DNA of 64,000 nucleotides from Candidatus Zixiibacteriota bacterium (lineage in GTDB: Bacteria; Zixibacteria; MSB-5A5; GN15; FEB-12): NCBI GenBank assembly GCA_017999435.1, contig JAGNLV010000004.1, positions 434,001 to 498,000 of the forward strand, in the 5' to 3' direction. Under the pieces are notes generated by a model. The model was not told the origin of the DNA and did not search any database. It saw only the letters and a program-made list of their open reading frames with translations. How positions within the stretch are numbered: the first letter of the stretch is position 1; each line of letters begins with the position of its first letter. Both the position numbers and the translations under genes were made by a program. Below are positions 7,252-15,365 of this stretch, piece after piece.

Positions 7252-10200
7252 TCAATGCGAGAGGCTGTGGCAGGTGATACAGAGTTTCCGGTCGCGATCG
7301 CCGAGGAGGATCTTGTCGTACTCCGAGGAGTGCGGCGAATGGCAGCCGACACAATTGAGATCCTGCTTGGTCCGCGGGTCGATGACGCCGGCGCCCATCG
7401 GGTGGTAGTGCGTCTCTTTCGCGTCGGCGTGGCAGGTCATGCACAGCTCCATGATGTCGGGGGTCGAGAGGAGGCGCTTGTAGTCGCCGGCGTGGACCTC
7501 ATGGCAGGTGCGGCAGTCTTCGAAAGCCGCCTGGTGTTTGAACTTCCCGCTGAACTCCGGCGTGTTGTGGCAGGTCAGGCAGACGGCCACGCCCTGCTTT
7601 TTCTGCAGCGCGCCGGTGTAGCCGACGTGTGGACCGTGGCAGCCGGTGCAGCCGTTGTCGTCGCCGACCGGCGCGTGCACGACCGGCCGGTCGAGCGTCC
7701 TGGCAAAATCCTCGTGGCAGGTCAGGCACAGCGTCTTGACCGGCGCGATAAGCCGGGCGGGCTGTTTGCCGACGTGGCAGGAACCGCACTGGCCGGCCGT
7801 GAAGGGGGCGTGCGCTCTGGGCATGAGGAGACCCCCGCCGCCTTTCGGGGCGGCGTGCGCCTCGTGGCAATTCTGACAGTCGGCCGCCGCGACCGCAAAA
7901 CCCGAATGCGCGGCCGTCATCTCCCCCGCCGAGGCGTCGTGACACGAACCGCAGAGGTTCTCTTTCGAAACGGTCAGCAGCGACGCGGTCGCGCCGGCAT
8001 GGGGCTGGTGGCAGGCGGTGCATTCGCCGCTCACCACCGGGGCGTGCGGCTGGCCGTTCTTGATCTGCTGCTCGAGGTCGGCGTGGCAGGCGAGACAGAA
8101 CGTCTCCGCCGGCTTGTTCTTGAGCGCCGTGAAGGCCGAGGCGTGCGGGCGGTGGCAATCGAGGCACTGGCCGTCGGCAAACGGCCGGTGCTGCACCGCG
8201 AGATCCATCTGCGTGCGGACGTCGGCGTGGCAGCCGGTGCAGAGCGCGCCGCCCTCGGCTTTCAGCATCTTGTCGTAGTCGGCGGCGTGGACGCCGTGGC
8301 AGGCGCCGCACTCGCCCGCGGCGAAGGGGGGGTGCTGATGGGCCAGGCCGGCGGATTCGCCGACCTTCTCGTGGCAGGCCGAGCAGACCGAGGCCATGTC
8401 GCCGGACAGCGCCGCTTCCCCGTTCGGCCCCTTCGCGTGGCACAGATCGCAGCTCTTCTCCGCAAACGGGGGATGGAGCCGCGCGCGGACGAGTTTGGGC
8501 TGTTCGGAGATGTGGGGGTTGTGGCAGTCGAGGCAATTGGCGGAGTCGAGCGCGAAACCGTCGTGAGCCGCCTGCAGGCCGGCATCGACCGCATGGCACG
8601 CGGCGCACAGCTCAGGGGCGGGGGCGGTGACGAATCCCGGATTGGCGGAACCGTGCGGCGCATGGCAGGCGTCGCAGTTCCCGGCGGCCACCGGAGCGTG
8701 CACGCCGGGCCGGCGGAATTTCTCCGCGAGGTCGTCATGGCACGTGTAACACAGGTCGGAGCTGAGGCCGGTCAGGCGCGGCAGCTGCGAGACGACGCGG
8801 CCGTCGACCACGGCCCGCTGCATGCGCCCGGTCACGAGGTTCTCCTGCATGGCGCCGTGGGGGTTGTGGCAGCCGCTGCAGTCGCCCGCGCGAGCCGGCG
8901 CGTGGACATACGCGGCGGTTACTTTCAGATCATCGTAGTCGTGGCAGGTCGCGCACACGTCCTTCTCGTGCGCCGCCAGCAGATGGGGAGCATTGGCGCC
9001 GTAGTGCGGGACATGGCAGCTCCGGCAGTCGTCGGCGGCCGGGGGATGCGGCACGGTCATGCCCAGCCGGCCCTGCACGTCGGCGTGGCAGCCCACGCAG
9101 GCGTCCGCCCCCTCGCCCCGCACCAGGTGCGGCGCCGTCGAGTAGTGCGGACTGTGGCAGGCGGCGCAGTCGGAGGTGAGGTAGGGCTGGTGGCCGGAGA
9201 GCGCGCCGAGGGCGGCGTCGTCGACGGCGTGGCAATCGGCGCACAGCTCGGAGGGATCTTTCCGCAGAATCGCGGCGGTCTTGCCCTCGTGGGAGGCGTG
9301 GCACTGCCGGCAGTCGTCCGCGGCGGCGTGGACGGTCGCGGCCGAATCGCGGGCGGCTTCGAAATCGCTGTGACAGGACAGGCAGAGATCGGCCTCGGAG
9401 CGCGCCAGGAGCGCGGCGTTGGCCGAGCCGTGGACCTCGTGGCAGGAGCTGCACTGGCCGAGGACCGCCGGCAGGTGCGGCGTGAGCCCCTTGCCCGTGA
9501 GCACCTCGCTGTGGCATTGGCCGCACAGTTCCTCCTGGGGCGCCGTGAGAAGGCTCCCGAAACGGGAGGAATGCGGGCGGTGGCAGTCGGTGCAGTTGTC
9601 GCCGGTCATGGCGGCGTGCGGGTGGGCGAGGTTCGCTTTCTCGGCCACGTCCGAGTGGCAGGTGACGCATCCGTCGCTGGGCGACACGCCCTCCGCGAAG
9701 GCCACCCGGCCCCGATCGTCGGGGAGGCTGTGGCAGGTCTCGCAGTCGCCCGAGGCGAACGGCTCGTGGGTCCGGTCGGAGAGAAGTCCCTTGCGCCCGG
9801 CGGCGTGGCCCGAGTGGCATTCGGTGCAGGCGAGGCCGGCGACATGGCGGGCGCCGTGGGCCGCCGTCATCCGGCTGTCGGCCGGGGAATGGCACGATCC
9901 GCAGAGGTCGTTGGCCGGAGCGGTCAAGAGACCAGTATGCTCCGAGGCATGGGGCGCGTGGCAGCGGGTGCACTCGAGTTCGTTGAAGGGCGGATGGGGC
10001 ACCGCGGCGTGAAGCGACGAGTCCAGCTCCGCCTTGTGGCACATGAAACAGGCGCTCGGATCATCGAGCCCCTCCGGCGCCGCCCGGAGCAGCCCTTTCT
10101 TGTCGGAAGCGTGCGGATCGTGGCAGTCCCAGCACTTGCCGTCGGAGACCGGGAAATGGACGCTGGCCTTGTCGAATTCGGCTTTCAGATCGGCGTGGCA

Positions 10201-10443
10201 GGAGTAACAGAGATCGTTGGTTGTCGCAGTCAGCACAAGGGTCTGGGCGAAACCGTGGCGTTTGTGGCAGGACTCGCAGTTCTCCTCTTTGGTGGGCTGG
10301 TGGATGAATTTCCGGCTGGTATAGAGCTGCTTCTGTTTCTGGTGGCAGTCGTAGCAGGTCTTGACCGCCGAGGCCGCCGGGGCCAGGACGAGCCCAAGCA
10401 ATAGCGGTACGATCAGGAACGCGGCGCGGGAGAATGTCTTCAT
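7252..10443 (-). CDS. Giant secreted multiheme cytochrome with 42 CXXCH motifs
   Basis: The product has 1063 residues: a signal peptide (MKTFSRAAFLIVPLLLGLVL...ASA) followed by an almost uninterrupted chain of heme sites. By direct count there are 42 CXXCH motifs, about one per 25 residues. They mostly form doubled-CXXCH modules of the pattern LC-x2-CH ... H-P-x(n)-C-x2-CH-x-PH, with extra His residues suited to bis-His ligation. No non-heme domain is visible after the signal. ATG 10443 is preferred to GTG 10449 because GGAG lies 10 bases upstream of it. The architecture suits a periplasm-spanning or extracellular electron wire. The neighbours, a barrel and two smaller cytochromes, support export of electrons to or from the cell surface. 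Confidence 0.95.
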   Translation of the reverse strand: MKTFSRAAFLIVPLLLGLVLAPAASAVKTCYDCHQKQKQLYTSRKFIHQPTKEENCESCHKRHGFAQTLVLTATTNDLCYSCHADLKAEFDKASVHFPVSDGKCWDCHDPHASDKKGLLRAAPEGLDDPSACFMCHKAELDSSLHAAVPHPPFNELECTRCHAPHASEHTGLLTAPANDLCGSCHSPADSRMTAAHGARHVAGLACTECHSGHAAGRKGLLSDRTHEPFASGDCETCHSLPDDRGRVAFAEGVSPSDGCVTCHSDVAEKANLAHPHAAMTGDNCTDCHRPHSSRFGSLLTAPQEELCGQCHSEVLTGKGLTPHLPAVLGQCSSCHEVHGSANAALLARSEADLCLSCHSDFEAARDSAATVHAAADDCRQCHASHEGKTAAILRKDPSELCADCHAVDDAALGALSGHQPYLTSDCAACHSPHYSTAPHLVRGEGADACVGCHADVQGRLGMTVPHPPAADDCRSCHVPHYGANAPHLLAAHEKDVCATCHDYDDLKVTAAYVHAPARAGDCSGCHNPHGAMQENLVTGRMQRAVVDGRVVSQLPRLTGLSSDLCYTCHDDLAEKFRRPGVHAPVAAGNCDACHAPHGSANPGFVTAPAPELCAACHAVDAGLQAAHDGFALDSANCLDCHNPHISEQPKLVRARLHPPFAEKSCDLCHAKGPNGEAALSGDMASVCSACHEKVGESAGLAHQHPPFAAGECGACHGVHAADYDKMLKAEGGALCTGCHADVRTQMDLAVQHRPFADGQCLDCHRPHASAFTALKNKPAETFCLACHADLEQQIKNGQPHAPVVSGECTACHQPHAGATASLLTVSKENLCGSCHDASAGEMTAAHSGFAVAAADCQNCHEAHAAPKGGGGLLMPRAHAPFTAGQCGSCHVGKQPARLIAPVKTLCLTCHEDFARTLDRPVVHAPVGDDNGCTGCHGPHVGYTGALQKKQGVAVCLTCHNTPEFSGKFKHQAAFEDCRTCHEVHAGDYKRLLSTPDIMELCMTCHADAKETHYHPMGAGVIDPRTKQDLNCVGCHSPHSSEYDKILLGDRDRKLCITCHSLSH

Positions 10444-10460
10444 TGCCACGTGACTCCGCC

Positions 10461-10934
10461 TTATTTCTTGTCGGGTGCGGGAATATACTGCGCGGCGACC
10501 TTGAAGTCGAGCAACTTGAAGCCGAGCAGGTCGGTGCGGCGGTAGTGCGGCGCATCGACATAATGAAACGCCCAGCTTTCCTGTACCAGCGTGTCCGCCT
10601 GCTCAACGCGGATCCGTGCCGCCGGATTGTACAGCGTGTCGGACATCTGCAGACCCTTCCCCTCGGTCGTAATCCCAAGATGCGGATTGAACAGGATGAT
10701 GCGGGCTTTCCACTCCTCCTCCCCGATGAAAAACGGCTGGTCGAACCCTACCGTGTCAACCTGGAGAAAATCCGGGAAGAGCCGGTGGCGCGTCTCGATG
10801 ATGTAGACATCACCCGAATGATCGACGGTTTTGGTCGAGTCGACATCGGCCGCCGCCGCGGGAAGGGCGGTCAAGGCCAGAAGAACACCAACGAGAAGCG
10901 GTCGAAGGGCGGACGTATGGCGAAGAAGCTTCAT
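10461..10934 (-). CDS. Small secreted protein heading the cytochrome operon, possibly ResB-like
   Basis: The 157-residue product has a signal peptide (MKLLRHTSALRPLLVGVLLALTALPAAAA). The mature part is beta-rich (GDVYIIETRHRLFPDFLQVDT, WKARIILFNP, ADTLVQESWAFHYVDAPHY) and contains no CXXCH motif. The phrase about an extruded strand plus the closing WAF segment is faintly reminiscent of the periplasmic region of ResB, the cytochrome c maturation factor, but this is only an impression. It is the first gene after the operon promoter and lies 17 bases upstream of the 42-heme gene, so a role in cytochrome maturation or assembly is plausible. Confidence 0.6.
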   Translation of the reverse strand: MKLLRHTSALRPLLVGVLLALTALPAAAADVDSTKTVDHSGDVYIIETRHRLFPDFLQVDTVGFDQPFFIGEEEWKARIILFNPHLGITTEGKGLQMSDTLYNPAARIRVEQADTLVQESWAFHYVDAPHYRRTDLLGFKLLDFKVAAQYIPAPDKK

Positions 10935-10968
10935 GCGACATTTCCATTCTGTATCGAAATTTGTGAAA

Positions 10969-10996
10969 AAAGTAACTAAAATTGTCCTGTTGTCAA
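10969..10996 (-). promoter_or_regulatory. Sigma70-like promoter of the cytochrome operon
   Basis: On the minus strand a perfect -35 hexamer TTGACA (10996-10991) is followed after 16 bases by TACTTT (10974-10969), a partial -10 match. It stands 35 bases before the first start codon at 10934, in an AT-rich patch between divergent genes. No equally good candidate lies inside the downstream nine-gene run. Confidence 0.5.
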
Positions 10997-11109
10997 GCGC
11001 ATTCTGCCGCATGGCGGCATTTGACGAGCTCCGGAGTCAACGTTTTTAATTGTACCACTTCGTACGATATTCTATCCTGGCGTATAACCTAGCAGGGAGA
11101 TGTGGCGCC

Positions 11110-11820
11110 ATGACCTCAGTAGAAGCGCTTATCAATCGGCAATTCATGCGGTGGGAGCGCGAGCAACTTCGACGGCAGGAGCAGGAACCTCCGGCAGCCG
11201 CCGTGCCGCCGATTATCACGGTGTCGCGGCAGACGGGGTCGCGCGGGTCCTACTTCGCCTCCCGGCTGGCGCTGGCCCTGGACTACCAGCGCATCCATCG
11301 CGAGGTTATCGATGCCGTCTGCGCCTCATCGGGCTACTGCCGAAGAATCGTGGAGTCGCTGGATGAGAGGTACCGGTCAAATCTGGAGTTGCTGATCGAG
11401 TCGGCGTTGAGCGGGACGGGGATCGACCGCTCGGATTTCACCCGCCAACTCTACCGGGTGGTGCTGTCGATAGCCCGGCTGGGAGGGGTTGTGCTGATCG
11501 GCCGGGGGGCCAACTTTATTCTGGGGCCGCGGCACGGATTCCACGTGCGGTTCATCGCGCCGCGCGAGCGGCGGGTCCGAAATCTGGTCGCCTACAAAGG
11601 GACCACCATGATCGAAGCATCGGAGATGATCGACCTGTCGGACCGGCGGCGGCGCGAGTTCGTGCGCAAGATTTTCGGGGCCGAAATCGATGATCCGAGT
11701 TACTACGACATGATCATCAACGCCGACTGCATCGACATCGAGGAGTTGGTGGAGGCAGTCGCGATCGCCTACCGGGGGAAGTGCAGCAAGCTGGCCAACC
11801 TGGGCAACGACATTCCGTAA
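11110..11820 (+). CDS. Cytidylate-kinase-like protein
   Basis: The 236-residue product resembles the Cytidylate_kin_2 family (Pfam PF13189). It starts its core with ITVSRQTGSRGSYFASRLALALDY, where cytidylate kinases have a glycine-rich P-loop, and continues with helical segments and a conserved GVVLIGRGANFIL strand and FIAPRERRVRNLVAY. The usual G-x4-GK-S/T loop is not complete, so nucleoside phosphorylation is uncertain. ATG 11110 is chosen because AGGGAGA lies 9 bases upstream; an earlier in-frame ATG at 11050 has no ribosome site. It is monocistronic and divergent from the cytochrome operon. Confidence 0.75.
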   Translation: MTSVEALINRQFMRWEREQLRRQEQEPPAAAVPPIITVSRQTGSRGSYFASRLALALDYQRIHREVIDAVCASSGYCRRIVESLDERYRSNLELLIESALSGTGIDRSDFTRQLYRVVLSIARLGGVVLIGRGANFILGPRHGFHVRFIAPRERRVRNLVAYKGTTMIEASEMIDLSDRRRREFVRKIFGAEIDDPSYYDMIINADCIDIEELVEAVAIAYRGKCSKLANLGNDIP

Positions 11821-11936
11821 ATCCCGGCGAGGCAGGCGGGGGCACGGCGCCCATCAGGCGTTCGCCGAACCGCGAGACCCCGGTCCGGTCAGTCCCCCCG
11901 ACAGTGCGGCGGCTTTTGTCGATCCGGCCATCCAAC

Positions 11937-11975
11937 AAAAAAGGCGCCTCCTGAGCGGGAGGAAACCCAGGAGGC
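11937..11975 (-). terminator. Rho-independent terminator after the small PEP-CTERM gene
   Basis: On the minus strand GCCTCCTG (11975-11968) pairs with CAGGAGGC (11953-11946) around a 14-base loop and is followed within three bases by six T residues (11942-11937). It lies 28 bases past the stop of the gene ending at 12004. Confidence 0.75.
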
Positions 11976-12003
11976 TCGGAAGGGTAGAGGTAGGGGAACG
12001 GAC

Positions 12004-12285
12004 TTATGCTTTTTTGGGCCGCAGCAGGCGCATGGCTGCCAGGCCGGCGCCCAGCAGGATGAGCGTTCCCGGCTCGGGGACCTGCGGCGGAGGTTCATCG
12101 CTGTAGACCTTGGCGTCTCCATGCACGTCGGGCGATTCGACGGCGCCGACCGACTCCTCGTTGTCGCTCTGAGGAATCCAGACGCCGAAGACATCGTCAA
12201 AAGCCACCGTGAGCACGATGACGAATATGATAACGGCGATGACCCATTTCATTGGATTGCTGTGCGTGTCGTGAGAAACTTTCAT
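12004..12285 (-). CDS. Small PEP-CTERM protein
   Basis: The 93-residue product has an N-terminal hydrophobic segment (WVIAVIIFVIVLTVAF), an acidic middle and the tripartite PEP-CTERM tail: VPEPGTL, a hydrophobic helix (ILLGAGLAAMRLL) and the basic end RPKKA. Such tails are recognised by exosortase, which removes the tail and hands the protein on for surface or extracellular-matrix attachment. No exosortase gene is in the window. AAGGA lies 7 bases upstream of ATG 12285. A sigma54-type promoter precedes it and a hairpin terminator follows, so it is transcribed alone. Confidence 0.85.
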   Translation of the reverse strand: MKVSHDTHSNPMKWVIAVIIFVIVLTVAFDDVFGVWIPQSDNEESVGAVESPDVHGDAKVYSDEPPPQVPEPGTLILLGAGLAAMRLLRPKKA

Positions 12286-12349
12286 GGCGTCATCCTTCTT
12301 TCGTTTACCGAATCTCCCGGTTCACTCCAATCTCTGCCGCTTTAATCAG

Positions 12350-12364
12350 AGCAAGCACCGTGCC
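12350..12364 (-). promoter_or_regulatory. Sigma54 (-24/-12) promoter of the small PEP-CTERM gene
   Basis: The minus strand reads GGCACGGTGCTTGCT, which matches the RpoN consensus GGCACG-N4-TTGCW exactly over this stretch with correct GG-to-GC spacing. It lies 65 bases upstream of the start codon at 12285. Two other PEP-CTERM genes in the window have equivalent sites. Confidence 0.75.
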
Positions 12365-12554
12365 GCAGCGGGACGCGGCCGTCCCCTGGCCGCCCGCAGT
12401 CCAAGCCGCAGAGCAGCTTAGGGGCAGGATTATGGACTTGTCCCCATAGTCCGGGGTCGGCCCGAGGTCGGCATTATTCTGCACAAATTCGCGCCCTCAT
12501 CGGTGGAGAATGCCGCCGGCGCGGTCTAGGCAAAAAACCGGAGGAGAAATCGCC

Positions 12555-13259
12555 ATGGACACCACCCTGGGCCGCGCGACCGCCCATCTGGCCGAACCGG
12601 ACGACCGGCGAGGCGCCGGCGATCTCATCGCCCTGATTAACCGCAACATCAACCCCCCCGCGCCGGTGACCGCCGACGCCGCCGTCATTCGCGCGATGTA
12701 TGTCGTCTCCGACGAAATCAACAGCTTCGGCGGCTGCTTCCCCTCCGACGAGCACGCGGGACTGTGCCGGCTGCTGGTCGATTCGCCGGTCATGGTCGGA
12801 CACCGCCGGGACCGCCTCCCCATCGCGCGGAATTTCCACGCCGAGGAGGTGGTGCGGGACGGCCGACCGTGGGTCAAGTGCTGGTTCTACTGGCTGCGGG
12901 CGGCCGACGGCGCGGAGACCCTCCGCGAGAACATTGACGGCGGCATCTACCGCGAGTGCTCGATCAGCTTCACCTTCCTCTTCCCCGAATGCTCGATCTG
13001 CGGCAAGGACATCCGCGCCTGCACTCACCAACCCTTTGCCCGGTACGCGGACGGCGACGGTGAAGCGGTCTGCCATTTCCGCTACCGCGGGATCGAGCGG
13101 GTGCTCGAGACCTCGCTTGTGTACCGGGGGGCCCTGCCCGGCACCCGGCTGACCAAGGACCTCCGCGACCGGCATCCCGTGCGAATCCCTGATGAGACGC
13201 TGATCGAGGCGCCGACCGAGCTGCCCGCGGCGGAGCGCTATCTCGTGGCGCCGGCGTAA
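12555..13259 (+). CDS. Putative phage capsid maturation protease (5-prime part)
   Basis: The 234-residue product contains RNFHAEEVVRDGRPWVKCWFYWLR, GIYRECSISFTFLFPE and a CSICGKDIRACTH cysteine cluster. That combination recalls the XkdF-like and prohead-protease-like proteins that precede capsid genes in tailed phages; the family assignment is from memory of this pattern, not a search. GGAGGAG lies 8 bases before ATG 12555. The frame ends at TAA 13257-13259 but then stays open to 14054 in the same frame, so this may be the front part of a longer gene. It opens the plus-strand capsid cassette. Confidence 0.6.
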   Translation: MDTTLGRATAHLAEPDDRRGAGDLIALINRNINPPAPVTADAAVIRAMYVVSDEINSFGGCFPSDEHAGLCRLLVDSPVMVGHRRDRLPIARNFHAEEVVRDGRPWVKCWFYWLRAADGAETLRENIDGGIYRECSISFTFLFPECSICGKDIRACTHQPFARYADGDGEAVCHFRYRGIERVLETSLVYRGALPGTRLTKDLRDRHPVRIPDETLIEAPTELPAAERYLVAPA

Positions 13260-13301
13260 GAGGGGATTCCGGTCGCCGCGGCGTGCAGCGGGCCGGGCGA
13301 G

Positions 13302-14054
13302 TTGCGGCTGCGCCGCCTGGACAATCTCGACCTCCCTCCCGCCCTCGCCGGCCGCTGGGCCGCCGACCGCCTGCCGCCGTTCGATGAACTCGGCGGCTAC
13401 CTGATCGGACGGCAGGGGAAGACGCGCTGCGCGCTTGCGGAGACGGAGTGCTTCCTGCGCGGCGAGCCCTCGCCCGTGACCCGTCTCGAGCTTCGGCTCC
13501 TCCCCGGACCGGACACGCCGCCCCTGAGAGCCGCCGGTTCCGGGCGGTTCACAGTCGGTCTGCACCGAAGCGAGATCGGCACGCTGCCGCAGATCGATCG
13601 CCTGGCGGCGCGTCTGGCCACGCGCGCCGGTGTCCGCATCTGGCCGACCACTCTCTCGCTGCGCGAACACGCCGGCTACCGCTACCGGCCGCTTCTTGAC
13701 CGAACCGCCCCGGGGGGCGGCTACACCCTGCGGCAACCCGACGCAACCGGCACAGCGCACCTGGTGTTCGCCGACCGCGATGCGGTGCATCGCTTTCGTC
13801 TCCGACAGTTCCAGCTTCAGCGGCTGCTCCACGGAGCGAAGTTTCTGGCCGACCGCTGCCCGGCGACTGACGACGGGGCGCCCGGGATCACGACCGCCGA
13901 GGACCACCGGCGCCTGAGCGGACCGCTGCTTGAGTCGGTGCGGGATGCCGACGCCTTCCGCCTCCGCCTGGCGGGCCGTCTGGCGGGCGAGTACGTGTTG
14001 CGGCCGGTGACGATCGACGGGGAGCGGCGGCACCTGTTTTACCGGTGCACGTAG
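13302..14054 (+). CDS. Uncharacterised capsid-cassette ORF, probable continuation of the upstream gene
   Basis: This reading frame is in the same phase as the preceding one and separated from it only by TAA at 13257. Reading through gives ...RYLVAPA-stop-EGIPVAAACSGPGELRLRRLDNL. It has no ATG or GTG near its front; TTG 13302 is the first possible start and its ribosome site (GGGCGAG, immediately adjacent) is poor. The 250 residues from TTG are Arg-, Leu- and Asp-rich without recognisable motifs. The likeliest reading is a nonsense mutation in, or recoding of, one 499-codon gene (12555-14054). An independent gene is the weaker option. Confidence 0.5.
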   Translation: MRLRRLDNLDLPPALAGRWAADRLPPFDELGGYLIGRQGKTRCALAETECFLRGEPSPVTRLELRLLPGPDTPPLRAAGSGRFTVGLHRSEIGTLPQIDRLAARLATRAGVRIWPTTLSLREHAGYRYRPLLDRTAPGGGYTLRQPDATGTAHLVFADRDAVHRFRLRQFQLQRLLHGAKFLADRCPATDDGAPGITTAEDHRRLSGPLLESVRDADAFRLRLAGRLAGEYVLRPVTIDGERRHLFYRCT

Positions 14055-14113
14055 CCGCAAGGAGGCGGCGCACCTGACAAATCTGCGACTCCTGAGAACC
14101 AACGGAGGTGCAT

Positions 14114-14422
14114 ATGCCCAACGCGCATGGCCCCGGGTTCAACCTGCTCGGGCCGGTCATCAACATCGTCACCATCATCATGGGCGTGGTCACCGCCTAT
14201 TTCGTGACGATCCAGTCGCTCAAAATCGACCTGGCGGCCAAAGCTGAACGGGCGGTCGTGGAAACGCTCGACAAACGGCTGACCGCGTTCGAGGTGAGCC
14301 TGACCGAGGGAGCGGTGACGCGCGATCAGTTTTACGAATTCGCCCGGGACACCGAGGCGCGCCTGGCGCGCATCGAGCTGTACCTGGCCCAACAATCGGA
14401 GGACGAGCGTGGAAACAAATGA
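14114..14422 (+). CDS. Small membrane protein, holin-like in layout
   Basis: The 102-residue product has one transmembrane helix near its N terminus (LLGPVINIVTIIMGVVTAYFVTI) followed by a charged helical tail likely to form a coiled coil (KAERAVVETLDKRLTAFEVSL...RLARIELYLAQQ). GGAGG lies 5 bases upstream of ATG 14114. One-helix proteins with a coiled-coil tail occur among phage holins and spanin-like proteins, but nothing here proves lysis function and no endolysin gene is nearby. It overlaps the next gene by 14 bases. Confidence 0.6.
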   Translation: MPNAHGPGFNLLGPVINIVTIIMGVVTAYFVTIQSLKIDLAAKAERAVVETLDKRLTAFEVSLTEGAVTRDQFYEFARDTEARLARIELYLAQQSEDERGNK

Positions 14423-14792
14423 AACCCTGATCGAGCAGGTCGATGACCTCGCGGCCGCCTGGACGCCGGACAATCTGTGCGAGCTCGATTTCGACCGCAT
14501 CCGCGACCTGCTTGGGCGGCACCGCCGGCTGCTGGCGGAACACGAGTCGCTCCGGGAGGATCTCGCCGCCCTGCGGCAGGACTATGTCGCCCGGATCGGG
14601 GGCATGGCGAAAGCGATTGCGGCGGTCACCCGCCGGACCGGCGCGGCGCAGGCGCACGATGCCGCAGCGGCAGTTCTCGAGTATCTTCGGACGCTCGAGA
14701 CGATGACCGCGGCGCAGTTGATCGAGCAGTACCGCCTGGCCGGCGCGCGTTTCCGCGATGCTTTCCCGACCAGTTTCGGCCGCCTGCCGTGA
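14409..14792 (+). CDS. Small helical protein of the capsid cassette
   Basis: The 127-residue product starts at GTG 14409, inside the end of the previous gene. It is almost entirely helical, with a heptad-like stretch DRIRDLLGRHRRLLAEHESLREDLAALRQDYVARI. No family is recognised. A scaffold or structural role would suit its position just before the decoration and capsid genes, but that is only positional inference. Confidence 0.55.
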   Translation: METNETLIEQVDDLAAAWTPDNLCELDFDRIRDLLGRHRRLLAEHESLREDLAALRQDYVARIGGMAKAIAAVTRRTGAAQAHDAAAAVLEYLRTLETMTAAQLIEQYRLAGARFRDAFPTSFGRLP

Positions 14793-14934
14793 GTGAGACG
14801 GCGGCGTGGCGCCGCCGCGCGCCCGGCCGCCGCTCTGTCCCGTGGGACTGACCGTCCCGGCCGCGCGGGAGCACCCGCCTCCCGGCCACCCTGCCACCAA
14901 GACCGATCGTAACCCCCACTCCGTGAGGAGACCT

Positions 14935-15354
14935 ATGACGATTCGACCGCAGAACCTTGAAGCCGTCGCGCCGGTGCTGGCGACTTTCGCAGTCCACCAG
15001 ACCGGCGGCGTCGACGATCTCAAAGACGCCCACCTCGGTGAGCCGGTGATGCTGACCGGCAGCAACGAGGCGGGCCCGATCAGCAACGGCGGCCAGCTGC
15101 TCGGGAAGCTGGTTGCGCTGACACTCGCCGACGGCGACGACGGGAGCCGCCTGGCGACCGTGCAGATCGGCGGCGTCTGCCGCCTGAAGATCTCCGCCAC
15201 TTACCCGGCGGCGGGCAACCGCGTGGTCGGCGGGACCGCCGGCACGGTCAAGCAGGCGCCGGCCGTCTCGGGCGACCCGGCCGGCGGCAACATCGCGCGC
15301 GGCACCGTGCTCGCCGTCAACGGCGCTGTCGACTGCACCTTTCTCTTGAACTGA
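14935..15354 (+). CDS. Putative capsid decoration/head-stabilising protein
   Basis: The 139-residue product is beta-rich and Gly/Ala-rich (GEPVMLTGSNEAGPISNGGQLLGKLVALTLADG, then RGTVLAVNGAVDCTFLLN). The size and the position directly upstream of the major capsid gene match the decoration proteins of HK97-like and lambda-like heads. GGAG lies 4 bases upstream of ATG 14935; the GC-rich stretch before it (14793-14934) contains hairpin potential but no gene. It is separated from the capsid gene by 11 bases, which include its ribosome site, so the two are probably made together. Confidence 0.6.
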   Translation: MTIRPQNLEAVAPVLATFAVHQTGGVDDLKDAHLGEPVMLTGSNEAGPISNGGQLLGKLVALTLADGDDGSRLATVQIGGVCRLKISATYPAAGNRVVGGTAGTVKQAPAVSGDPAGGNIARGTVLAVNGAVDCTFLLN

Positions 15355-15365
15355 AGGAGACCGCT

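Noticed and set aside
7180-10404. A 1074-codon plus-strand frame opposite the giant cytochrome
   Set aside because: It mirrors the regularly spaced CXXCH codons of the real gene; its apparent repeats come from the complement of those codons.
7252-10443. Regular repeats that could suggest a CRISPR array
   Set aside because: They are degenerate codons for CXXCH in an intact protein frame, not exact repeats with unique spacers.
12286-12554. A tRNA or small RNA gene in the spacer before the capsid cassette
   Set aside because: A T-loop-like word was noticed but no cloverleaf could be drawn; the sequence is better explained by the sigma54 promoter and gene leader.
12555-14054. An alternative genetic code (TAA read as sense) in the capsid cassette
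   Set aside because: TAA ends the capsid gene at the expected place and TAG and TGA end others, so a single interrupted gene is a simpler explanation.
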